Positions 53,943 to 63,137 are shown, numbered from the stretch's first letter. The stretch is 64,000 bases of DNA from Bacteroidaceae bacterium (GCA_017451645.1 JAFTNZ010000018.1:124001-188000), one strand, 5' to 3'. Notes: generated by a model not told the origin, from the sequence alone. Translations and numbers: made by a program.

Positions 53943-55190
53943 TCATTTCCTCACTTGGCCATTTCCCTTAATGATCCACTTATAGGAGGTGATTTCCTCC
54001 AAAGCCATAGGACCTCGGGCATGAAGTTTCTGTGTACTGATACCTATCTCGGCACCAAGTCCGAACTGTGCCCCGTCCGTGAACGAAGTGGGAGCATTGG
54101 CATAGACACAAGCTGCATCTACCCGTCGAAGGAACTGGTCAGCCACTTGTTCGTTTTCTGTAATGATGCATTCGCTGTGCTTCGAACTGTTCAAGCGGAT
54201 ATGCTCCAAAGCCTCCTCCAAGGAAAAGACTGTTTTTATGGCCATGGTATAAGAGAGAAACTCCGTACCGAAACTTTCTGGTGTAGCCGGTTTTAACAGT
54301 TTTTCCGGATAAGTGGCTTTCAAAGCAGCAAATGCCGGCACATCTGCGTATATGACTACACGATGTTCCTGGAGAGGTTCACAGACTGCCGGCAGGTCTG
54401 CCAGACGACCGGCATGAAACACCAAACAATCCAACGCGTTGCAGACACTCACCCGACGAGTCTTGGCATTGTTGACAATGGCTGTACCTTTCTCCAAATC
54501 AGCATATTCATCAAAATAAGCATGACAGATGCCGGCACCGGTCTCAATGACAGGTATCGTGGCATTGGCACGGACAAAGTTGATAAGGTTGCTGCTGCCT
54601 CTGGGAATTATCAGGTCAATATAGCCGTTGGCATGTAGCATCTCGGCTGTAGCTTCCCGCGTAGCAGGCAACAATTCTACAACGTGTGGATTGATGCCAT
54701 ATCGCTCCAGCACTTCATGAACAACCTTCACAATAGCCCGATTGGAGGCATCTGCATCACTGCCTCCCTTCAGTACACAGGCATTACCGCTCTTCATACA
54801 AAGAGAGAAGACGTCGAAACTGACATTCGGACGGGCTTCATATATGATACCAATGACCCCAAAAGGGACACTGACACGGGTCAGTTCCAATCCATTAGGA
54901 AGCACATGATGCTTCAGCACACGCCCCAACGGAGAAGGCAGAGCCGCCACCTTACGCATATCCGCAGCTATGGCCTCTATGCGTTCCTCTGTCAATTTCA
55001 GGCGGTCATACTTCGGGTCGGCCTCGTCCATCCGGGCAAGGTCCTTGGCATTCTCCACTAGTATAAACTCCGTCTGCCGCACGGCTTCATCGGCTACAGC
55101 CAGCAAGACTTCATTCACTTTTTCAGGCTCCATCATCGCCAGATCACGTCCGGCAGCCTGCACTTGTTCAAATATCTCTTTCAGTTCCAT
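53943..55190 (-). CDS. proA: Gamma-glutamyl phosphate reductase (glutamate-5-semialdehyde dehydrogenase)
   Basis: Proline-biosynthesis enzyme of 415 aa that reduces glutamyl phosphate to glutamate semialdehyde with NADPH. Family signatures are [14 protein letters not shown], the nucleotide-loop [11 protein letters not shown], the catalytic-cysteine motif [16 protein letters not shown] (VGNCH in many homologues) and the close [18 protein letters not shown]. The length is standard. The proB partner that often adjoins proA is not in this window, so it must lie elsewhere. A -7 box lies upstream. Confidence 0.94.
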   Translation of the reverse strand: MELKEIFEQVQAAGRDLAMMEPEKVNEVLLAVADEAVRQTEFILVENAKDLARMDEADPKYDRLKLTEERIEAIAADMRKVAALPSPLGRVLKHHVLPNGLELTRVSVPFGVIGIIYEARPNVSFDVFSLCMKSGNACVLKGGSDADASNRAIVKVVHEVLERYGINPHVVELLPATREATAEMLHANGYIDLIIPRGSSNLINFVRANATIPVIETGAGICHAYFDEYADLEKGTAIVNNAKTRRVSVCNALDCLVFHAGRLADLPAVCEPLQEHRVVIYADVPAFAALKATYPEKLLKPATPESFGTEFLSYTMAIKTVFSLEEALEHIRLNSSKHSECIITENEQVADQFLRRVDAACVYANAPTSFTDGAQFGLGAEIGISTQKLHARGPMALEEITSYKWIIKGNGQVRK

Positions 55191-55250
55191 AGATGCTGTT
55201 CAGCGGACATTCTGCTGTTATTTTTTCACTTTCCCGCTCTTTTTGTAGCG

Positions 55251-55258
55251 CAAAGATA
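55251..55258 (-). promoter_or_regulatory. -7 box of proA
   Basis: Minus-strand TATCTTTG, about 60 bases before the proA start, fits TAnnTTTG. No TTTG was found at 19-20 bases upstream. Confidence 0.45.
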
Positions 55259-55316
55259 GCCTATTTTATTCAGAAAGAAAAAAAAAGCGGCAAATTCATT
55301 CATTGCCGCCCTAAAT

Positions 55317-56627
55317 TTACTTCAAATGTTGCAGAATCCACTTCAAGTGGCCATATTCTGTCTCTTCCGTTGTCCAATGTTCGTTGATGGGGGTTATCAA
55401 AGCCTCCTTCGGACAGGTCATCACATTATACACAACATAGCTGGTGGTCGGTGGGCAGGTGTTGTCATTGAATCCCCACGTGATGCGTACCGGGCAAGTG
55501 ACTTGTCTGGCGAAGTTTACCACATCGAAGTAGCGGAGTGTCTCTATCATCTGCTTGTCCAGTTCGATGTTTTTCCCATTGTGGAAATGTGGATAACCTC
55601 CCGTGCGTCCGCCCGCATATCCGGCCATGTCACTGAGAGCCGGATGATTGGCCACACAAGCCGTCACCCGCTTGTCGAGTCCGGCAGTTACAATAGCCAA
55701 GGCTCCCCCCTGGCTGCCCCCCTGCACTGCCACGTTCTTACCATCCCATTCCGGCAACGAGGTGAGGAAATCAATGGCACGCACACACCCCAGATAGACA
55801 CGCTTCATGTAGTAATTGTCGCGGCTTTCCAGCCCATTGGAGAGATAGCCGTTCTCACGGCTGTTGAATGCATTGCTGATTTCCTTGAAGGTAGCTTCGT
55901 CAATCTCCGGATTGAGTCCGTGAATCTCCATTTCAAACCGGATACATCCCTCCTCAGCATAATATTTCCGGCGCATAGGCTCTTTGATAGTCTTCACTCC
56001 TGCTCCCGGTGGACAAAGCACCACCGGATAAGAACCTTTCGCTTTCGGACGGGTCAGATAGCCATAGACAGCCTGCCCACGGCCGGTCACCTGCAGTTTC
56101 ACCAAATAGCAGTCTATCTTGTCTGTCGAATATTCCGGCACCGGTTTGATGGTATATTTCAGAGGTACTTTCTTCAATTTCTCCAGCTCTTCCTGCCAGA
56201 AACTGTTGAAGTCAGCAGGCAAAGTTGTGTAAGGTTGCAATTTCTCCGGAGAAAAACCCACCTTCACATGGTGGCGGTATTTCTTTCCGTCATACTCCAC
56301 TGTGAATGCACAGTCGCGGAACCCCGGTTGCTTCATGGTACCGATGTTCACCTTGGCGCGTCCATCCTTCAATGTCACCGTTCCCTCTTCATCTGGTGTC
56401 AGCATATCTGTGCCTAACGTGTAGGTGAGCGTCACCCCATCCTGAGGAATGCCATAGCGATAGAGTTGCACTTCCACCACAGCCTTTTCACCGGTCTTGT
56501 AAATCCAATCGGCATGGTCGGGGACTGTCACCCACAAGAGGTCACTACGATAAGGATAATTCTCGGCCATGGCTGAGAAAAGGCACATCAAAGTCAGTGC
56601 CAGCGATAAGATTCTTTTTTTCATCAT
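55317..56627 (-). CDS. Acetyl xylan esterase-like alpha/beta hydrolase, secreted
   Basis: Protein of 436 aa with a signal peptide (LALTLMCLFSAMAEN). An N-terminal beta-rich domain (about 25-130) precedes the AXE1/cephalosporin-C-deacetylase fold. The nucleophile elbow is VQGGSQGGALA (Ser in GGSQGG), with acid region WGFNDNTCPP and His in the final EYGHLKW. It removes acetyl groups from sugars or xylan side chains in the periplasm or outside. It is divergent from the phosphoesterase gene; the two share about 100 bases of regulatory DNA. Confidence 0.85.
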   Translation of the reverse strand: MMKKRILSLALTLMCLFSAMAENYPYRSDLLWVTVPDHADWIYKTGEKAVVEVQLYRYGIPQDGVTLTYTLGTDMLTPDEEGTVTLKDGRAKVNIGTMKQPGFRDCAFTVEYDGKKYRHHVKVGFSPEKLQPYTTLPADFNSFWQEELEKLKKVPLKYTIKPVPEYSTDKIDCYLVKLQVTGRGQAVYGYLTRPKAKGSYPVVLCPPGAGVKTIKEPMRRKYYAEEGCIRFEMEIHGLNPEIDEATFKEISNAFNSRENGYLSNGLESRDNYYMKRVYLGCVRAIDFLTSLPEWDGKNVAVQGGSQGGALAIVTAGLDKRVTACVANHPALSDMAGYAGGRTGGYPHFHNGKNIELDKQMIETLRYFDVVNFARQVTCPVRITWGFNDNTCPPTTSYVVYNVMTCPKEALITPINEHWTTEETEYGHLKWILQHLK

Positions 56628-56658
56628 CTGTCTTTTTGCTGAATTATTTTTCTTTTTG

Positions 56659-56666
56659 CAAAAATA
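56659..56666 (-). promoter_or_regulatory. -7 box of the acetyl xylan esterase gene
   Basis: Minus-strand TATTTTTG, 31 bases before the esterase start. No -33 motif was found at the usual distance. Confidence 0.45.
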
Positions 56667-56688
56667 CGGCTATTTCCCGGATGTTGTG

Positions 56689-56696
56689 TATCTTTG
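56689..56696 (+). promoter_or_regulatory. -7 box of the phosphoesterase gene
   Basis: TATCTTTG, 32 bases before the ATG at 56729, so this marks the true start and rules out the longer open frame from 56597. Confidence 0.5.
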
Positions 56697-56728
56697 CTGC
56701 ATACTTTTGGTGGAAAATTGAATCAGAC

Positions 56729-57562
56729 ATGAAAAAAAAGCAATTTTTACCCCTTCTGGCAGTAATTCTTACACTTTCTTCGTGTGCTTCGTTAAGCCGT
56801 TATCCGGGGGTGGGACGCATCAAGGAATATACCGTCTGCAGTAGCCAACTGCCTGCTGCATTCGATGGCTTCCGCATTGGCTTTGCTTCCGACTTCCATT
56901 ATGAAAGCAAATACAAGGAGCGACACTTGAAGAATACGGTGCGTGCCCTGCAAGCCCAATCGCCCGACATTCTTTTGCTGGGAGGCGATTACCAGGAGGG
57001 GTGTGAATATGTGGTTCCACTCTTTGCCGCACTGGCCGATGTGAAGACTCCCTACGGAACCTATGCAGTATTGGGAAACAACGACTACGAACGGTGCACC
57101 GATAAAATTCGGAAAGCCATGCTGCAACAAGACATCCGGCTGTTGGAGCATACCGGTGACACCCTCTGGCACAACGGCGAATACATCATTCTTTGCGGCA
57201 CAGCCAACCCGTTCGATCTCCGGAAGAACGGACTCTCCCCTACCGCCGGACTGAAAGAGAAGGATTTTGTCATCCTGCTCACCCATACCCCAGACTATAC
57301 GGAGGATGCAGACATCAGTCACACTGATTTGGCTCTGGCCGGACACACTCACGGCGGACAAGTGACCTTGTTCGGATGGATTGTCCCGAAGACCGGGTCG
57401 AAATATGGCAAGCGTTTTCTCACCGGACTAAACTACAACAGTCAGGGGATTCCCGTCATCACCACCAACGGATTGGGGACATCCCGTCTGAAGATGCGCA
57501 CAGGAGCACGCAGCGAAGTGGTGATTGTCACACTGAGACGGGGAGATACGCCCATAGAATGA
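56729..57562 (+). CDS. Metallophosphoesterase lipoprotein
   Basis: Protein of 277 aa from MKKKQFLPLLAV. The lipobox LSSC lies at about residues 15-19. The calcineurin-like metal motifs are ASDFHYE (D-x-H), LLGGDYQEG (GD), VLGNNDYER (GNND in place of GNHD), LLTHTPDY and AGHTHGGQ. The layout resembles YkuE-type phosphoesterases that act at the membrane. The longer frame upstream crosses the promoter and is rejected. The substrate is unknown; lipid or nucleotide phosphates are possible. Confidence 0.85.
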   Translation: MKKKQFLPLLAVILTLSSCASLSRYPGVGRIKEYTVCSSQLPAAFDGFRIGFASDFHYESKYKERHLKNTVRALQAQSPDILLLGGDYQEGCEYVVPLFAALADVKTPYGTYAVLGNNDYERCTDKIRKAMLQQDIRLLEHTGDTLWHNGEYIILCGTANPFDLRKNGLSPTAGLKEKDFVILLTHTPDYTEDADISHTDLALAGHTHGGQVTLFGWIVPKTGSKYGKRFLTGLNYNSQGIPVITTNGLGTSRLKMRTGARSEVVIVTLRRGDTPIE

Positions 57563-57573
57563 CGTGAGTCCGG

Positions 57574-57611
57574 AATAAAGCGGAAGTTCACACGCTCTAT
57601 CCCAGACTCAC
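57574..57611. terminator. Possible bidirectional terminator between convergent genes
   Basis: Arms GTGAGTCCGG and CCAGACTCAC (one mismatch) with a loop of about 18 bases, between the phosphoesterase stop (57562) and the decarboxylase stop (57639). The U-tract is poor. Confidence 0.35.
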
Positions 57612-57638
57612 ATCATCACCAATCAGTAGTCCCTTTCC

Positions 57639-58874
57639 TTATTGTAGGAACGAAATCAGCACACCGGCAGCTACTGCAGAACCGATAACTCCTGATATAT
57701 TGCTGGACATACAGTAGTTCAATACGTGGTTCTTAGGGTCGTACTTGGTAGCAATGTCGTTGGCTACACGGCTGGCCATAGGTACAGCACTGAGTCCGGT
57801 AGCACCTACCAATGGATTAATCTGCTTCTTGCTGAAGAGGTTGAAAATCTTCACCATGAAGATACCGCTGGCAATAGACAGGGCAAAAGCGAGGAATCCG
57901 CCGATGACAATACCGATGGTAGTCCAATTGAGGAAAGCTTCGGATGTCATGGTCGCACCTACGCAAAGTCCCAAGAAGATAGTGGCGGCATTCATAATGC
58001 TGTTGCTGGCAGCATCGAACAGACGGCTGGTATCACTCCCGATTTCTTTAATCAGGTTACCAAACATCAGCATACCCACCAACGATACGGCCGTGGGTAC
58101 GAAAATAGCTACAACCGTAGCTACAGCTATAGGGAAGACTATCTTCAAAACACGCAAATTCTTTATCTCTGTTTTTGAGGGATAGAGTTTCTCCTGCTCC
58201 TTCATATTAATCATCAGTTCCTTCTTGGTGCAGAGCAATTTCACTACCAAGGGGATGATGACAGGCACCAAGGCCATGTAAGAGTAAGCTGCAATGGCGA
58301 TGGGACCCAACAAGTGGGGGGCCAACTTGATAGTGGTGAAGATGGCTGTAGGACCATCAGCACCACCAATGATGCCTAATGATGCAGCTTCTTGAGGAGT
58401 GAAGCCCATCAGAATAGCCACCAACAATACAGTGAAAATACCCAACTGCGCAGCTGCTCCGAAGATGGAGAGGCGCAGGTTGCGCAACATGGGACCAAAG
58501 TCAGTCAATGCACCTACACCCATGAAAATGATGGGTGGTAAGAAGCCTGTCTTGATAAGCATGTAATAGAGGAAATTCATGATGCCGAGGTCATGTGCAA
58601 TCTCTGGCAGTGACATTTCCCAAATATTCTTAGCCACCCCATTGACCATCACCATACCATTAGAGTCAGCCTGGATGACTCCCATTTCTCCACCGGGAAA
58701 ATTGGCTAGCAATACACCGAATGCAATGGGGACAAGCAGCAACGGCTCGTAGTGTTTCTTGATTCCCAAGTAGAGCAATACGAACGCGATAGCATACATG
58801 ACGAGGAATGACGGATCAGCAATGATGTTGCTGAACGCTGTCATCTCATAGAGCTTTACAAATATATCTTCCAT
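57639..58874 (-). CDS. oadB: Sodium ion-translocating decarboxylase, beta subunit
   Basis: Polytopic membrane protein of 411 aa. Decarboxylation of the biotin-bound carboxyl group here drives sodium export. Signatures are FLYYMLIKTGFLPPIIFMGVGALTDFGPML, AAQLGIFTVLLVAILMGF, the conserved GIIGGADGPTAIFT with the sodium-site aspartate, and the C-terminal NPLVGATGLSAVPMASRVAND. About ten membrane helices are present. It is followed by alpha and gamma genes upstream in the same direction. Whether the substrate is oxaloacetate, methylmalonyl-CoA or glutaconyl-CoA follows from the alpha subunit, best read as oxaloacetate-type. Confidence 0.9.
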   Translation of the reverse strand: MEDIFVKLYEMTAFSNIIADPSFLVMYAIAFVLLYLGIKKHYEPLLLVPIAFGVLLANFPGGEMGVIQADSNGMVMVNGVAKNIWEMSLPEIAHDLGIMNFLYYMLIKTGFLPPIIFMGVGALTDFGPMLRNLRLSIFGAAAQLGIFTVLLVAILMGFTPQEAASLGIIGGADGPTAIFTTIKLAPHLLGPIAIAAYSYMALVPVIIPLVVKLLCTKKELMINMKEQEKLYPSKTEIKNLRVLKIVFPIAVATVVAIFVPTAVSLVGMLMFGNLIKEIGSDTSRLFDAASNSIMNAATIFLGLCVGATMTSEAFLNWTTIGIVIGGFLAFALSIASGIFMVKIFNLFSKKQINPLVGATGLSAVPMASRVANDIATKYDPKNHVLNYCMSSNISGVIGSAVAAGVLISFLQ

Positions 58875-58887
58875 AATTCTTATTTAT

Positions 58888-58983
58888 CGGACCCTCCCCC
58901 TTACCCCTCCACAAGGGAGGGGAGTAGAATGTTCTGCTATACTATCCACTCCTTCCCCTTGGGGAAGGTTGGGATGGGGTCCC
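58888..58983. repeat. Intergenic repeat, copy A, with palindromic extension
   Basis: It starts GGACCCTCCCCC and contains CCACAAGGGAGGGGAGTAGA, shared with the copy at 60829-60874, then a perfect 18-bp palindrome CCTTCCCCTTGGGGAAGG at 58951-58968. It separates the beta and alpha subunit genes. Confidence 0.7.
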
Positions 58984-58992
58984 CTTTTGTGC

Positions 58993-60816
58993 TTATCCAA
59001 TCTTCATTAATACATCGTCTTCTGACACAGAGTCACCTGCATTGAAGCAGATGGCCGTCACAGTACCTCCGAATTCGGCGCGGATGGCATTGTAGGTTTT
59101 CATCGCCTCCACATAGCAAAGTACGTCACCTTCATTCACCTTGTCGCCCACCTTCAGCGGAGTTTCTTGAGCTGTCTTGGTCAGGAAGAACTTACCTTCC
59201 AACGGAGAAGCAACATCTTTACCTTCACCCACCGGTGCAGCAGCTGCTTGGGTAGCTTCGGGTTGTACGTCGCCGTATGCCACGGTCACGCGGTAGGCAG
59301 TACCGTTTACATCGATAGTCAGTGTCTGGGGTTCGGTAGGCGCTGTGCCTGCTTTCTTCTCCATGCGGCGTTTCTCCACATCTTCCAAGAAGTCCTGCTT
59401 GGCTTTGCCGCTCTTATAGGCTTCATACTGGGCGGGGTGCATGGCATATTCGAACAGCTCCTCGTCGTCCTGTCCCATTTCCCAACCTTTGTCTTTCATC
59501 AACAATCGGAATTTGTCGAGGGCATCGGGATAGTTGTCTTGCGGATTACCGGTGAAGAACTTGCGTCCCTCTTTCTCAGCCTTCTCCTTAATCTCCGGAG
59601 CCAATTCACCGGGCAGTTGTCCGGCTTTACCAAGGAGCATATCCCAAATGTCATCTGCAATCATACCCCAACGCTCTTTGCCCTTCTCCATCTGCATCAC
59701 GTTCATCAATGCAAGGTTCTTTACATACTGGCTGAAAGGGGTCACCAATGGGGGATAGCCCACACGCGGCCACACGTATGCCACTTCGTTGAACAACTTG
59801 ATGAGCAGTTCATCCTGCGTCATGAACTTCATGTTCCGTTTGGCCTTATACTTGTTGATGCTTTCAAGGTTGGTCTCGAGGTCGGCCATCAGTGATCCCA
59901 TCATACCACCGGGCAGACCGGGACCGATGAGCAGCGAGTTCATCAGTCGGTTCTTGGGTGAAATATAGAGGCCGAGGAAGTCATCCATGAACTCTTGCAC
60001 AAGCGAACGCACCTTCATGTAAGCCTCCATGTTGATTTCGGGTACCTGGAATCCGGCATCCTTCAGCATAGCCTGCACACTGATGACGTCAGCATGACCT
60101 GTTCCCCAAGAGAGTGGCTCCATACCCACGTCCACATAGTCACAACCGGCTTCGCACACCTCCAAGATAGAGGCCATATTGAAGCCCGGACCGGCATGTG
60201 AGTGATACTGGATGGGGATATCCTTGATAGCCTTGATGCCGGCCACAATCTTGCCTAATGATACAGGGCGTCCGATACCGGCCATGTCCTTGATACAGAT
60301 TTCATCGGCACCCAACTCGATGAGTTGCTTGGCCATGTTCACGTAGTATTCCACCGTGTGGATAGGAGAGTGTGTGATGCTGAGGGCACACTGTGAAATC
60401 ATACCTGCAGCCTTGGCATACTCAATAGAGGGAGCAATGTTACGGATATCGTTCAGTCCGCAGAAGGTGCGGGTGATGTCTGTTCCTTGTGCTTTCTTTA
60501 CCTTATAAAACAGTTTGCGTACGTCTGCCGGTACGGGACTCATGCGCAGTCCGTTCAGTGCGCGATCCAGCATGTGTGTCTGTATGCCTGCTTCATGAAA
60601 AGGCTTTGTCCATTGGCGTACGGCATTGTTGGGATTCTCACCAAACAGCAGGTTCACCTGCTCGAATCCGCCACCGTTGGTTTCCACTCGGGCAAAGCAC
60701 CCCATTTCAATAATGGCCGGAGCCACTTTCATCAATTGGTCCACACGAGGCACATATTTGCCGGCACTCTGCCACATATCGCGGAAGACCAAACTGAATT
60801 TCACTTCTTTCTTCAT
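58993..60816 (-). CDS. oadA: Biotin-carrying carboxyltransferase alpha subunit (oxaloacetate decarboxylase-type)
   Basis: Protein of 607 aa. The TIM-barrel carboxyltransferase covers about 5-300: SLVFRDMWQS, FCGLNDIRN, the metal/lysine motif EICIKDMAG and YHSHAGPG. A conserved PYC/OADA helical domain follows (about 310-480). A Pro/Ala linker leads to a biotinyl domain (about 540-607) with EAMKTYN, whose Lys carries biotin; Thr replaces the usual second Met. The N-terminal RD-MWQS and MLDRALNG segments differ from the typical RD-GHQS and LLRGQN, so this is a divergent subfamily. It passes the carboxyl group to the beta subunit. It forms an operon with oadG and oadB. Confidence 0.85.
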   Translation of the reverse strand: MKKEVKFSLVFRDMWQSAGKYVPRVDQLMKVAPAIIEMGCFARVETNGGGFEQVNLLFGENPNNAVRQWTKPFHEAGIQTHMLDRALNGLRMSPVPADVRKLFYKVKKAQGTDITRTFCGLNDIRNIAPSIEYAKAAGMISQCALSITHSPIHTVEYYVNMAKQLIELGADEICIKDMAGIGRPVSLGKIVAGIKAIKDIPIQYHSHAGPGFNMASILEVCEAGCDYVDVGMEPLSWGTGHADVISVQAMLKDAGFQVPEINMEAYMKVRSLVQEFMDDFLGLYISPKNRLMNSLLIGPGLPGGMMGSLMADLETNLESINKYKAKRNMKFMTQDELLIKLFNEVAYVWPRVGYPPLVTPFSQYVKNLALMNVMQMEKGKERWGMIADDIWDMLLGKAGQLPGELAPEIKEKAEKEGRKFFTGNPQDNYPDALDKFRLLMKDKGWEMGQDDEELFEYAMHPAQYEAYKSGKAKQDFLEDVEKRRMEKKAGTAPTEPQTLTIDVNGTAYRVTVAYGDVQPEATQAAAAPVGEGKDVASPLEGKFFLTKTAQETPLKVGDKVNEGDVLCYVEAMKTYNAIRAEFGGTVTAICFNAGDSVSEDDVLMKIG

Positions 60817-60828
60817 ATTCTAAATTGT

Positions 60829-60874
60829 ATCGGACCTTACCTTTCCACAAGGGAGGGGAGTAGAATGTCCTTTC
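60829..60874. repeat. Intergenic repeat, copy B
   Basis: ATCGGACCTTACCTTTCCACAAGGGAGGGGAGTAGAATGTCC region: it shares CGGACC and the CCACAAGGGAGGGGAGTAGA core with copy A. It lies between the gamma and alpha genes. Confidence 0.7.
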
Positions 60875-60912
60875 TATTTTATTATTATTATTCCTAAATC
60901 GTTCAACCCTCT

Positions 60913-61176
60913 TTATATTTTCTCCACCTTCATCACCTTACCCTTGCCACCGGTCACAATGTTGACAGCCCCTTTGATGGCCGCCATGGTATTGGGGTCG
61001 ATAACTGCTGGTGCAGCAGATGCCACCGCAGGCTTTTTCGCAACCACTTCTTCCGGCGCCACTTTGTTGACTATGGCTATCAGGAGCTTACTCAGATTAA
61101 TAACAATGAGCAGGATGGCAAAAACAGTAATCATACCCACTGCCATCAGCATCAATCCTAAACCTATATTTTCCAT
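60913..61176 (-). CDS. oadG: Decarboxylase gamma subunit (OadG-like)
   Basis: Protein of 87 aa (start MENIGLGLMLMAVGM at 61176; an upstream Met at 61203 would add nine residues). One N-terminal transmembrane helix (LGLMLMAVGMITVFAILLIVINLSKLLIA) is followed by an Ala/Pro/Lys-rich cytoplasmic tail ending in KVMKVEKI. This is the usual OadG layout: it binds the alpha and beta subunits together. It is the first gene of the operon gamma-alpha-beta. The tail ends without the zinc-binding histidines of the enterobacterial protein. Confidence 0.8.
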   Translation of the reverse strand: MENIGLGLMLMAVGMITVFAILLIVINLSKLLIAIVNKVAPEEVVAKKPAVASAAPAVIDPNTMAAIKGAVNIVTGGKGKVMKVEKI

Positions 61177-61241
61177 AAATGAATCTGTAATTATATTTTG
61201 CAAATTTCAAATAAGGCCGAGCAATACGACCGAAAATTGCA

Positions 61242-61249
61242 CAAAAGTA
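61242..61249 (-). promoter_or_regulatory. -7 box of the decarboxylase operon
   Basis: Minus-strand TACTTTTG, about 66 bases upstream of the oadG start. No -33 TTTG at standard spacing was seen. Confidence 0.4.
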
Positions 61250-61382
61250 CTGCTTTTCGTGCAATATCCCTTGTATTTTTCTCTTAAAAAAGCATTAAAA
61301 AGTCTTCACCGACAAGTTTCCTGCATATTTATCCGGCCGACAAAAAATCAAGGGAAAATTAAGGACATAAGTTCAAATGGCC

Positions 61383-61420
61383 ACGAACAAATGTCCGTTG
61401 GCCCATGAACATATGTTCAT
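61383..61420. promoter_or_regulatory. Pair of operator-like palindromes
   Basis: ATGAACATATGTTCAT (61405-61420) is a perfect 16-bp palindrome. ACGAACAAATGTCCGT (61383-61398) is a related, imperfect copy centred 22 bases away, two helical turns. This is the arrangement of a dimeric repressor or activator binding twice. It lies upstream of the decarboxylase operon. Confidence 0.45.
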
Positions 61421-61432
61421 ACATATAATAAA

Positions 61433-61460
61433 TAAGGGATGCGTTGTGACGCATCCCTTA
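61433..61460 (-). terminator. Terminator of the MFS transporter gene
   Basis: A perfect 12-bp stem TAAGGGATGCGT and ACGCATCCCTTA with a 4-base loop, 28 bases beyond the stop at 61489, followed on the minus strand by a T-rich run. Confidence 0.85.
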
Positions 61461-61488
61461 AATATAAAAGACTTTTCTTCGTTTTGGA

Positions 61489-63099
61489 TTAGCGAACCAC
61501 GATGGGCTTGTACTTCGGAACGAGCGTCTTCATGATTGACCATGCCACCAAGTAAGCCACGGCACAGATGCAGAATACAATCATGTAACCGGAAGGTTTT
61601 CCTAAGAACCCTAATGCTTCCATTGGGGCTTGGGTAATGGTTCCTCCCAATTCAACAGCTTTGTTAACCAATAATTCCGTCATTTGGTTAGAAGTCAAGC
61701 CATTCATCACAATCTCTTGTCCAGAAAGACCTTCTATTACTTTCTTTGAGAGTTCATAAGTTTCACCGTTCAAAGAGAAAGAACCAGCCGAATACGTGAA
61801 TAACCAACCGGCTCCCTTATTGATGAGGAAAGAACCAAAACCTCCGGCCATACCACCGATACCGGTAATGGTGGCGATGGCACTCTTCGGGAACATGTCA
61901 CCAATGGTAGAGAAGAGGTTGGCACTCCAAGCCTGGTGTCCGGCACCGGCCAAACCAATGATGATAGCGGGCCACCAGACAGAAACTTCACCCATACTCT
62001 GAGCAAACAATGCGGGCAACGGAAGGAAAGCGAAGATGAGCATAGCCTTCATGCGGCCTGCATAGGGATTCATACCTTGTTTCTCGACAAACAATTTGGG
62101 CAGGTAACCACCGTAGAGTGAAAGGATAGTTACAATGAGATACAGTGTGAAGATGAGCCAGATACCCATAGAAGAGGATGAACTGTAACCATACTGGTCT
62201 GAGAAGTAAGCGGGAGCCCAGAACAAGTAGAACCACCATACACCATCAGTGAAGAACTTACCTACAGCGAAAGCCCATGTCTGCTTGAACTTGAAGCACT
62301 CCAAGAAAGAGAGTTTGCGCTCGGGTGCATCAGTAGTCTGCGCAGGTTCATCATCCTTATCTTGCTCGATGTATTCCAACTCAGCCTTGTTCACATACTT
62401 GCTGTCTTGAGGCTTGCTGTAGAGGAACACCCAGAAGAACATCCAGATAAAGCCGAGACCACCGATGATGATGAAGGCCATTTCCCATCCGCCTCCGACT
62501 CCTTGATCCTTGAAGTACTGAGCCAACAAAGGTATGGTGGCAGGAGCAGCAAGAGCACCGACAGATGCACCGGCATTAAAGATAGATGTAGCCAAAGCAC
62601 GGTCCTTCTTGGGGAAATATTCAGCTGTAGTCTTGATGGCAGCGGGGAAGTTTCCGGCTTCACCAAGAGCCAAGATACAGCGGGCTGCGATAAAAAACCA
62701 CACGCTGACAGTGGCGATAGACACTGCAATAGCACCGGTTGCAGCTGTCATTTCAGCTACAGAACCGATTCCCTCAACCTGCATGGTAGCCCAACCACAA
62801 GCGGCGTGCAAGCAAGCACCGGCACTCCACACACCGATAGCCCAAAGGAATCCTTTCTTTGTGCCCATCCAGTCAACGAATCGACCGGCAACAAGCATAC
62901 AGACTGCGTACACGATTGAGAATACTGCGGTGATGTCACCATAATTAGCATCCGTCCAGTGGAATTCTGGCGCAATAAAGTCTTTCCAGGTAAGCGAAAG
63001 TACCTGACGGTCCATGTAGTTGACCGTGGTGGCGACGAACAGCAGAGCGCACATCACCCATCTGAAATTTGTCTTTTTGTAGTTCTGATTGATACTCAT
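61489..63099 (-). CDS. MFS transporter, hexuronate/sugar-acid type
   Basis: Membrane protein of 536 aa with about twelve helices. It begins FRWVMCALLFVATTVNYMDRQVLSLTWKDFIAPEF, the classic opening of the anion:cation symporter family (ExuT/GudP-like), with the NYMDR motif. It also has AARCILALGEAGNFPAAIKTTAEYFPKKDRALATSIFNAGASVGA, the family substrate-site segment. A central loop rich in Glu/Asp and an insert near 425-480 (SLNGETYELSKKVIEGLSGQEIVMNGLTSNQMTELL) make it longer than ExuT (about 430 aa). It is divergent from the GH88/GH105 hydrolase gene, which fits uptake of uronates released by that enzyme. Promoters of the two genes overlap. Confidence 0.88.
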   Translation of the reverse strand: MSINQNYKKTNFRWVMCALLFVATTVNYMDRQVLSLTWKDFIAPEFHWTDANYGDITAVFSIVYAVCMLVAGRFVDWMGTKKGFLWAIGVWSAGACLHAACGWATMQVEGIGSVAEMTAATGAIAVSIATVSVWFFIAARCILALGEAGNFPAAIKTTAEYFPKKDRALATSIFNAGASVGALAAPATIPLLAQYFKDQGVGGGWEMAFIIIGGLGFIWMFFWVFLYSKPQDSKYVNKAELEYIEQDKDDEPAQTTDAPERKLSFLECFKFKQTWAFAVGKFFTDGVWWFYLFWAPAYFSDQYGYSSSSSMGIWLIFTLYLIVTILSLYGGYLPKLFVEKQGMNPYAGRMKAMLIFAFLPLPALFAQSMGEVSVWWPAIIIGLAGAGHQAWSANLFSTIGDMFPKSAIATITGIGGMAGGFGSFLINKGAGWLFTYSAGSFSLNGETYELSKKVIEGLSGQEIVMNGLTSNQMTELLVNKAVELGGTITQAPMEALGFLGKPSGYMIVFCICAVAYLVAWSIMKTLVPKYKPIVVR

Positions 63100-63137
63100 G
63101 ATACCAGTAATGAATTATTAATTTGAAATTTTGCCGT

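Noticed and set aside
55326..56417. Plus-strand frame of 363 codons opposite the acetyl xylan esterase
   Set aside because: Complement of a well-supported enzyme gene; no family motif and no promoter.
56597..56728. N-terminal extension of the phosphoesterase
   Set aside because: It crosses the promoter boxes at 56689-56696, and a lipoprotein signal starts at 56729.
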